Shown here: positions 57,536-64,000 of the stretch, piece by piece
Layout of the letters: each line of letters starts with the position of its first letter
Position numbering within the stretch: position 1 is the first letter of the stretch
From: Tilletia caries
Lineage: Eukaryota > Basidiomycota > Exobasidiomycetes > Tilletiales > Tilletiaceae
NCBI GenBank assembly: GCA_032718865.1
Contig: JALUTQ010000017.1
Span: forward strand, 26,611-90,610
Direction of reading: 5' to 3'
DNA: 64,000 nt
Program-made: the position numbers and the translations under genes
Notes under the pieces: generated by a model
Databases searched by the model: none
What the model was told of the DNA's origin: nothing
The model's input: only the letters and a program-made list of their open reading frames with translations

Positions 57536-58242
57536 ACTAACCTCCTTTTCCCTTACCACAGGAACGGGCAAGACCACGGTCCTGCAAGAGATCATCTATC
57601 AGAAGCGAAAGGCGACGAAGGGCAACCCCAATGCCGTCGCTGTTGTGGCGCCCACCAACCTGGCCGCCATGGCCCTCGGCGGAGTCACGCTCCATGCCTG
57701 GCTCGGCATCAGCGTGGACGAGTGGGCGGACAAGAGCGCCGAGTCGCTGGAGAGGACGATCCGTTCTCGTGACGCCGCCGCCACGCGTGTCAAGAAGGCC
57801 GAGATCCTCGTTATGGATGAGGTTCCGTACTTGACCGCCGAGGCTTTTGACAAGCTCGACCAGGTCATCCGACTCCTCCGCGGCGTGGGCCAGACACCCT
57901 TCGGCGGCATGCCCATTGTCATGGCGGGCGACTTCTATCAGCTCGGTCCGATCGGTCCCCGCGACCCAGAGCCGGGCACCGTCCTCCGCGCCGCCTTTGA
58001 GGGCTCGTCGTGGCGGAACGGAGCATTCGAGAAGAACTTTTACTTCACGACGCGCTATCGCCATCGCGGTGATCGCAGGTTTATTGCCCTCTTGGATACG
58101 GTTCGGACGGGTACGCTCTCCGAAGACACATTGAAGGAACTCACAGAGCTGGAGCGCCCTCTTCCGGCTGATGGCCCACCCGTCCTGGAGCTGTGCCCCA
58201 CTCGCCATCAAGTCACGGAAGCCAACGCGGCCAAGTTGGCCC

Positions 58243-58284
58243 TTAGGGTTAGGGTTAGGGTTAGGGTTAGGGTTAGGGTTAGGG
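58243..58284 (+). repeat. Interstitial telomere repeat (TTAGGG)7
   Basis: Seven exact TTAGGG units, G-rich strand pointing right. They begin within the PIF1-like reading frame and end at the 3' side of the Penelope-like element. Confidence 0.95.
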
Positions 58285-59314
58285 TTAAAGTAAGAAGTGA
58301 AGTGACAACTTGAGGGAGACTTGAAGAGGAGTCGAGGATGGCGAGTAAGACGTGGCTACAGGTGCGCTTACTGTTTCGTCCTCAAACTGGACTCTTCAGG
58401 CGTCGTCTTTATACCTTTTTGGATCCCCTACGGGGACTTCTCTGATTTCTGTTGGGCATCCCTGTCAAGGTGCGCTTTCTACGGGGTTCTACGATGTTCC
58501 GAAGACGCATCGCGCCCCAGAAAACTAAGTGAACTTGTCCCAACAGAAGAAAAGAAGGGTAACAAATTTGGGGGGGAGTCCCTCAAATTACGATGTGGCG
58601 TTGTGGCTTTGGGGTGGTGCCCCAAATTAAGTGCCCTCGGCCTTTGGATCGAAGTACCCTTTTTCTGAATGATCCGTATGACCTTTCATCTCGGTGTCAG
58701 CCGATGGGTCCTAGCTCCCTTTTTCAGGGGGGGTTCTCATTCGAGTACTGACGTGGCAGTGCTGGGTCTTAATCAGGAGACCGACGGATAGCCGATTACC
58801 ACAGCCAAATTTGGGGGGGTGTGGGGACCTCAACCAAATTGGGGGGGTCTTTCGGGGCTAAGTCGGTGATCTGTCATAAGTCTCAGGTAGCCGAGATGTG
58901 GGGATATAGGTCTCAGAGAGGTTTGTTTCTTCTTTTTTTGTCTTTCTGTCTATGTCGATGGTCCCATATAGGATGGCGTCATCGTTCATTCTCCATTTGT
59001 AACTCTAAGTCATAAATGGATTCACAGAAAGTACAAATCAGATTGTGTATGGCTTTCTAGTTACTAACCGGTGATCGCTCTTAGAACTGTCTTTGTACTA
59101 GACTAGTTAATCGAGACGATACTTCTCTATGTATAAGGTGCTGGAACCTTATACTAGCCATCGGTGTTCTACTTTTTGAAAATGTCAATTTTTTTGGCAT
59201 TACTAGGCCTAAGCCGTTCCCTAAATAGGATATACCCGTCTGACCGACCCACTAAGGGGACTGCGGGAAAATAATGCCAAAAAAATCGTCGAAAAAAATC
59301 GGCGAAAAAAAATT

Positions 59315-59396
59315 GACGACCATACGCGGATTCGAACAAGGGACTTGGAGTGATACAGGAATCAAACTTCCTACCACTGGTCCATAGTCCCCGCCG
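59315..59396 (-). other. tRNA-like sequence in PLE 3' region
   Basis: On the minus strand ACTATGGACCAGTGGTAGG resembles an A box, and GTTCGAATCC is a perfect B box 45 nt later. Acceptor and T stems pair poorly, so a working tRNA is unlikely. Confidence 0.35.
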
Positions 59397-59734
59397 AATT
59401 TGTTAAACTACTTACCCTCAAGCACTCATATACTACATTCCTACTAAGTTTATAGTATCCATATGGTACTTTCTTAAGTTAAGAGTTAACAATGTTATCC
59501 TTAAACCTTTCTATGGTCTCTTTGTTCTTACGGTTGAATAAGTCTCCTAGAGCGGGAGGTTTACTTTGGCTATGTATGACCCTAGTGTTAGTTGGAAGAA
59601 ATTCTAGACTTTCCCAAGTCGTTAGAATAGCATCCCATACTGTCTTCATGTTAGTACCTTCCCATAAGGGATTATATGTACTCTTAAAGATGAGAGTTTC
59701 AACCTTGTCTTTCTCAGTTGGAGTACACTCTGTC

Positions 59735-61258
59735 TTCCCTGTTAAGGTGAATGCACGAGTGTTCTGATAATCGACCGTTAGGAAGACTTTGTTGAGGAAC
59801 CCGTGAGGGTAACCTCGTGCACGCAGTCTAAGATAGAACTTTTTTTCCGTATCTCTAAGAAGCTGTTCAATTCTGAGCAGTTCCTTACATGTCGTAGCAG
59901 TTCAGCTTTTTATCCATGCTTTCTTAACATGTAGTGGATGATACGAGGACCATGGTATATACTGGTATGCATTCATGGGCTTTTTGATATGTCTTTGTTA
60001 GGAGTTGAATGTTGTCTTTAACTTTAGCAGTTACGACTTCAACATCTAAGAAGGTCATTGAGCTTTTTTTGAAACATTCCAGGTGAACTTAAAGTTACTA
60101 TGCTCGCTTTCAAAGTTATCGATGAAGTTTTTGTGGAGAGTCTTTGTTGCCTCTGACTACCACAAAGATGTCATCAAGATACCTGCCATAGTACTTTATG
60201 TTCTGTCCCTGTCCCGAGTTAGTCTGAGATGTCCCAGTATACTCGGCTTCTGCCATAACCAAGTTGGCATACATGGGAGCACACGAGGTGCCCATGGCTG
60301 TGCCTTTAACTTGTAGGTAGTACTTTCCCATAAAGGTAAAGTAGTTATTACGAAGAATCTTTTTCTAGTAATTTTTAGTACTAGAGTTATGGTCTCTATA
60401 GGCAGAGAGGAGCGTTTAAGTATATTTGCCATGCATTCTAGACCCCAGTCTGTAGGGATGCTAGGGTACATTGCTTCAACGTCTCCTGAAATCAGCCAGA
60501 TGTCCTCTTCAGGGTCTGGAGATCCAATGGAAGTATATCTCATTGGCAGGGTTTGTAAGAAGGTAGTCGTGTCCTTAAGGATCCAAGGGTAGTCCTTGAC
60601 TATGACCTTAAGTTTTTTTCTGCAACCCAGATTGATGCATTCGTATAGAATGTATTAAAGCTAGGCACTATAGGTCTTCCTAGGACAGGACTCTTATGTA
60701 CTTTAGGAAGTAACTTAAAGTAAGGAAGGGATGATTCTACATCGGATCTCACAAGTAGCCACTTACGTTCCTGAAGGGTCAAGGACCCTCCAAGTTTGTA
60801 AATGGTTTCCTTGATCCATCTTCTGTCATCTAACCAATCTGGTTCTTCCACTTCCTTGTAAACTGCCTTGTCGGTCAGTTGTCTTAAGGCTTCTTTATAG
60901 TACCACTCGACCGGTACGATTGCCATACCCATATTCTTATCTGTAGGTAGAATTAGTAAGGACTCTTCTCTTAAGAAGATGTCCAGGGTCTTTATGGCAT
61001 GTATCGGTGGGTTAGGCCGAGTGAGTTTCTTACTCATTAAAGATTCTAAGATGGCATAGCCTTTGCTAATTCCTTTTTTTCAAATTTAGCATTGCCCTTA
61101 GGTGCTTCCGTGTTAGATACAATATGGAATTTAGGGTTAAATTCTTTCTTGTATTGATTCTTACGGTAAGCCCATTTCCATCTTAGTCTTCGAACGAAGT
61201 CCCCATATGAATTCTTCCAAAGTTCTTCCTTTGGGTTAGGAGTGGGAATGAATTTCAT
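59735..61258 (-). pseudogene. Penelope-like reverse transcriptase, frameshifted
   Basis: Starts near MKFIPTPNPKEELWKNSYGD (61258), then NPPIHAIKTLDIFLREESLL, ILPTDKNMGMAIV, LPYFKLLPKVHKSP, WLISGDVEAMYPSIP, KGTAMGTSCAPMYANLVMAE and YYGRYLDDIFVVVRG (catalytic Asp pair). The distal part reads TYQKPMNAYQYIPWSSYHPL then HVKKAWIKAELLRHVRNCSE. These blocks are typical of Penelope-like enzymes. Frame changes are needed at about 61040, 60360 (A-rich run before NNYFTFMGKYYLQ), 60115 and about 60000, so this copy is dead. Confidence 0.85.
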
Positions 61259-61286
61259 ATTGTAAGAGATAATTCTCTTAGGGGGG

Positions 61287-61385
61287 TTAGGGGTTAGGGT
61301 TAGGGTTAGGGTTAGGGTTAGGGTTAGGGTTAGGGTTAGGGTTAGGGTTAGGGTTAGGGTTAGGGTTAGGGTTAGGGTTAGGGTT
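61287..61385 (+). repeat. Interstitial telomere array, about 16 TTAGGG
   Basis: Near-perfect TTAGGG repeats in the same orientation as the 58.2-kb array, the first unit with an extra G. It abuts the 5'-truncated side of the Penelope-like element, and ordinary sequence resumes at 61386. Confidence 0.95.
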
Positions 61386-61615
61386 CGAACTGTCGCCTGC
61401 TCCTTCGGTTCGATGCCTCACAGTGGTGGTCTATCGCCTTCGCCCACCGGCGTCACCGCCGGTCGACGCAGTCCGTACGAACGACCACTTCCTTCACCCA
61501 CGAACGTCTCCCCGCACATTGCGAGTGTACTACACCCAGAGTGCCAATAAGGGATCGGGGCTACTCTCTACAATGAAGACGGCGAGCTCGAGATGGAGGG
61601 TAACAGGCGCAATAC

Positions 61616-63260
61616 ATGGCATCATCTAGCTCGCCTTTCGGTCCTCCTTCCCCCATGGCCCTTCCTGCCGGTGGGTTGCCCAGCAGCGATCCAACGTCGT
61701 GAGATGCTCCTCGCCTATCAAACCATGCTGGCCCAGCCCTCTCACTCGGGTGCAGCCAGCAATGGCACTGCTTGCCAGTGCTTACCTCAAGTATCTCGAG
61801 GCCCAGGCGAACTTCAACCACTTCGTCAACAGTACGCCGGGAGCAGACGGTTGCCACGTCCAATGCGAGATGCCTATGCCTTCGTCGGCTGCTCCGATGC
61901 CAGCTGTGTCCTTGGCTTCGGCTGCACCTCATCTCTCGCCCGAGGTCATGGCTCTCGCCCAACAGGAACAGATTGCAGCTCAAGCACTCAAGCGTCGTCC
62001 CATGGGTATGTCCACCCGGCATCCAGCCCTCGCCGTCCTTCGGTCTCTCCCGCACCGGACGCTTGTCTTCCTGCCAGTCTGTTCGGCAAATGTCTTCACC
62101 TCAGACACCGGCATCGTCCTTCCGCTACGGCAACCGCAACAATGCGATCGGGTCCAACATCTCGCCCACGTCCCTGATGCCGTGCTCCCGCCGCCCTTCC
62201 CTGCTGCTGCCGCTGGGACTCCCTGCTCACCCAGCACATGGAGCTCGCGGCCTTATGGAACAGGAGCAGGCACAAACGTCTCCGCCACTCCTTTCTCACC
62301 TCTCGACGGACACCTTTGAACCGATACTTCGTTTCCCGCCACATCGACACTGTACACAGCTACGCCTGGCGTTGTCTCGGCCTCCTCGTCGGCATACTCG
62401 AAGCCCACTGCCCTCGCCTGCCCCGAGCACGTCTTCTCTTCCCGAGTCGGACATGATGCGTCGAACGGAGAGTATGCAGAGCTCGACAGCTACACTTCCT
62501 ACGGCTCTTCGGCATCTGCCGCGATGTTTTCGACTCCGATGAGAAGAGCGGTTCGCCAAGATGGCCAAGTACGGCTATGGTGGTATGGGAAGCGGTGCGG
62601 ACACCGCTGCTGCCGCTGCTACTGCTGCTGGGCAGTGGGTCTCCGACGCACTGGCCTCGAACTGGCGCCGACGGGGTCCCCCTCGACTACGTCGAACCCG
62701 GCTTCCTGCTCCTCAACCTCAACTCCTCGCCGCTCGGCCGCTCTGCCTCGACGCACAGCAACCTCCACCTCAGGACCTTGATCTCGGTCTTGGGTAAGCT
62801 GAGGCTGGGATACCCACACGACATGGGACCGATTGAGCATGGCTACCCGTCTCGATGCCCGCACCCCTCAGCAAGTCCATCGGCTTGCCAGGCCATGCTG
62901 GGCGAGGGGCATGCGATCTCTCTACCAGGCCCAAGCGCTGTGGGAGGAAACCGAAAGCGGCTCTCCCACCCACCCCGGACCCTGCTCGGCCAGGACTTGT
63001 CGATGGGCTGATGCGGACTGGTTACAGCGAGGACGAGAGCGAGCAGCAGCACCAGCAGCAGGAGCAACAGCAGCAAGGCTCCCTTCGTCGCGGGCGTGCC
63101 GCTTCGTTGCGTGCAAGCCCTAACATGGCAGCCTCGCCCAACTCAACACCGTCCTCGGTCTTTCCGGTCTGCAGGTCTTGAACCTGATGGCACACCTCGA
63201 CCGAGACGCCGCTCGCGAGCAACGTGGCACGCTTTTGAGGGGGCCTTGGCCGCCACCACA
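61616..63260 (+). CDS. Probable multi-exon Ala/Ser/Pro-rich gene, unresolved
   Basis: Coding-like but not assembled. A likely start is the ATG at about 61616 (MASSSSPFGPPSPMALPAGG) with a GTGAGA donor at about 61699. Another stretch reads LLASAYLKYLEAQANFNHFV to LSPEVMALAQQEQIAAQALK, followed by a GTATGT donor at about 62006. Later candidates are MAKYGYGGMGSGADTAAAAA, VPLDYVEPGFLLLNLNSSPL and NTVLGLSGLQVLNLMAHLDR. They fall in different frames; introns, or frameshifts in a pseudogene, are both possible. No domain recognised. Confidence 0.35.
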
Positions 63261-64000
63261 GCATTCGACATCCCATAGCGCAGGACCGCGCAGCCTCTTT
63301 TCGCCCTTCCCTCTCTACCGTTTTCTGCTTCTTCAAACATCTCCTCATTTATTTTGGATCCAGCAACCCATTCTTGATAGCATCAAACCAGCAACTCGTG
63401 AAGCAACTTCTCCATCATCTTTGTTCTCCCTGAATCTTCGGTTCCACCAACTACTGTATCCATTCGTACCTTCCCTCTATCTCGGCAGAGACTGAATCTA
63501 TTTCTGATCTATCTTCTTCTCTGGATCCGTTCGCATCCCCGGAACCTGGCCCGAGGCAAGTAATCTGAGAGTTGCAGCTTCGGAAGGCCGTCCAGGCAGG
63601 CAAGACAACTTGGACCACGGTACATACATACGATCTACGAGCGAGCTTGAGAAGGTGTATAAATAGGCGACCCGGCCGGTCGATTATCATACAGATCGCC
63701 CAATAAAATGCCCAGTCCAAACCTCTCGACCTGGACAACCGAAGTCAGAGTTCGTCCAGGCTCTCCCAGCCTTCTTTTGTCCGCGCCTGGCCGCAAAATC
63801 TCGTAGAGCAGGAACCCAGAGGGCGAGCGTCGCCCACCGTTCGCGCGCAAGCCAGCGAAAGGTGGTGTCAATGTCGACAGGGCGCTGCCGTACGTCAGAA
63901 CGCCCGCTGGAGCGCGGGTCAACTTGGCAAGCTGCCGCTAGGTGCTGCAGGTAGAAAGAAGCAGAATCGGATTAACCTACAATACGTAACTGAACGAAGT
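63261..64000. other. No confident gene
   Basis: The minus-strand frame at 63922-63635 is open for 95 codons but begins without clear support. Nothing else recognisable before the window ends. Confidence 0.35.

Larger units (their letters stand above)
56441..58242 (+). pseudogene. PIF1-like helicase truncated at telomere repeats
   Basis: Exon 1 (56441-56600; MPPSTSTTSQLTGLAALPDS to FITGPAG) and exon 2 from 57562 (TGKTTVLQEIIYQKR) are joined by a 961-nt intron that splits the P-loop and carries four palindromes. Motifs: GPAGTGKTT; VAVVAPTNLAAMAL (Ia); ILVMDEVPYL (Walker B); VMAGDFYQLGPI (III); FYFTTRYRHRGD (IV). The frame continues AAKLAL and then passes into TTAGGG repeats as RVRVRV. Motifs V and VI, including the expected HKSQG-type block, are missing. 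So the 3' end was lost at a break that gained telomere repeats. Full-length relatives are PIF1/RRM3-type or subtelomeric helicases; which one is not decidable. Confidence 0.85.
58285..61286 (-). mobile_element. Endonuclease-deficient Penelope-like element (Coprina-type)
   Basis: About 3 kb of AT-richer DNA held between two TTAGGG arrays and coding on the minus strand for a Penelope-type reverse transcriptase. No GIY-YIG domain follows the polymerase. Known Athena/Coprina elements lack the endonuclease and attach to telomere 3' ends, which predicts this position and orientation: element 3' end next to the array on its left. The 58.3-59.7 kb part is noncoding, with hairpins such as TTTGGGG/CCCCAAA near 58605 and a GTCAATTTTTTTGGCATT stretch at about 59186 that partly recurs inverted near 59275-59310. 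Confidence 0.8.

Noticed and set aside
59315..59396. Functional tRNA gene on the minus strand
   Set aside because: Perfect B box, but acceptor and T stems pair poorly and it lies in a dead retroelement.

Overview
The window reads as nuclear DNA of a basidiomycete fungus, possibly from the Ustilaginomycotina. The signs are short GT-AG introns in almost every gene, TTAGGG telomere repeats, a KDZ-superfamily transposase, an endonuclease-deficient Penelope-like element (PLE) tied to telomere repeats, and ordinary fungal housekeeping genes. The species cannot be named from sequence alone.

Layout. 0-9.5 kb is mainly host sequence: a weak Cys-motif ORF, a multi-exon gene ending in a hydrophobic tail (minus, 2.7-3.8 kb), homoserine O-acetyltransferase (MET2 type) and cytochrome c oxidase subunit 6a (COX13 type, nine short exons). 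9.6-15.1 kb is a candidate KDZ transposon with two convergent genes. 16.7-18.7 kb holds two nested inverted-repeat elements sitting in the promoter of a mitochondrial RNase III-domain gene (18.9-21.0 kb). 21.16-25.23 kb is a complete PIF/Harbinger-like transposon with a SANT/Myb-like gene and a DDE transposase. 25.8-26.7 kb has two MITE-like inverted-repeat elements. 27.5-45.8 kb is host sequence again: an unrecognised 749-aa gene, glutathione-dependent formaldehyde dehydrogenase (12 exons), a secreted beta-carbonic anhydrase, and a large NF-X1-type zinc-finger SF1 helicase related to ZNFX1/Hrr1.

46 kb onward looks subtelomeric. It holds a frameshifted Tc1/mariner transposase, a 60-70-bp tandem array, a two-gene non-LTR retrotransposon on the minus strand (ORF1, then endonuclease plus reverse transcriptase), and a PIF1-like helicase whose reading frame runs straight into (TTAGGG)7 at 58.24 kb. 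A decayed Penelope-like element follows, then a second array of about 16 TTAGGG repeats at 61.29-61.38 kb, then 2.6 kb of unresolved coding-like sequence.

The most striking observation is a family of 15 short palindromes between 48.6 and 57.5 kb. Each is 11-nt arm, 6-nt spacer, 11-nt arm (28 nt; 30 nt with the usual flanking A and T). The arm consensus is AACAAGATGCC / GGCATCTTGTT and all 15 spacers differ. They lie inside the retrotransposon coding sequence (five encode a KQDxxxGILF-like decapeptide in frame, one carries the stop codon, one a likely start codon), in its introns, and in the intron of the PIF1-like gene. I do not recognise this family. A second strong observation is a 47-bp sequence upstream of both the COX13-type gene and the mitochondrial RNase III gene; in the latter it is split by a 1.5-kb foldback element with an 11-bp target duplication.
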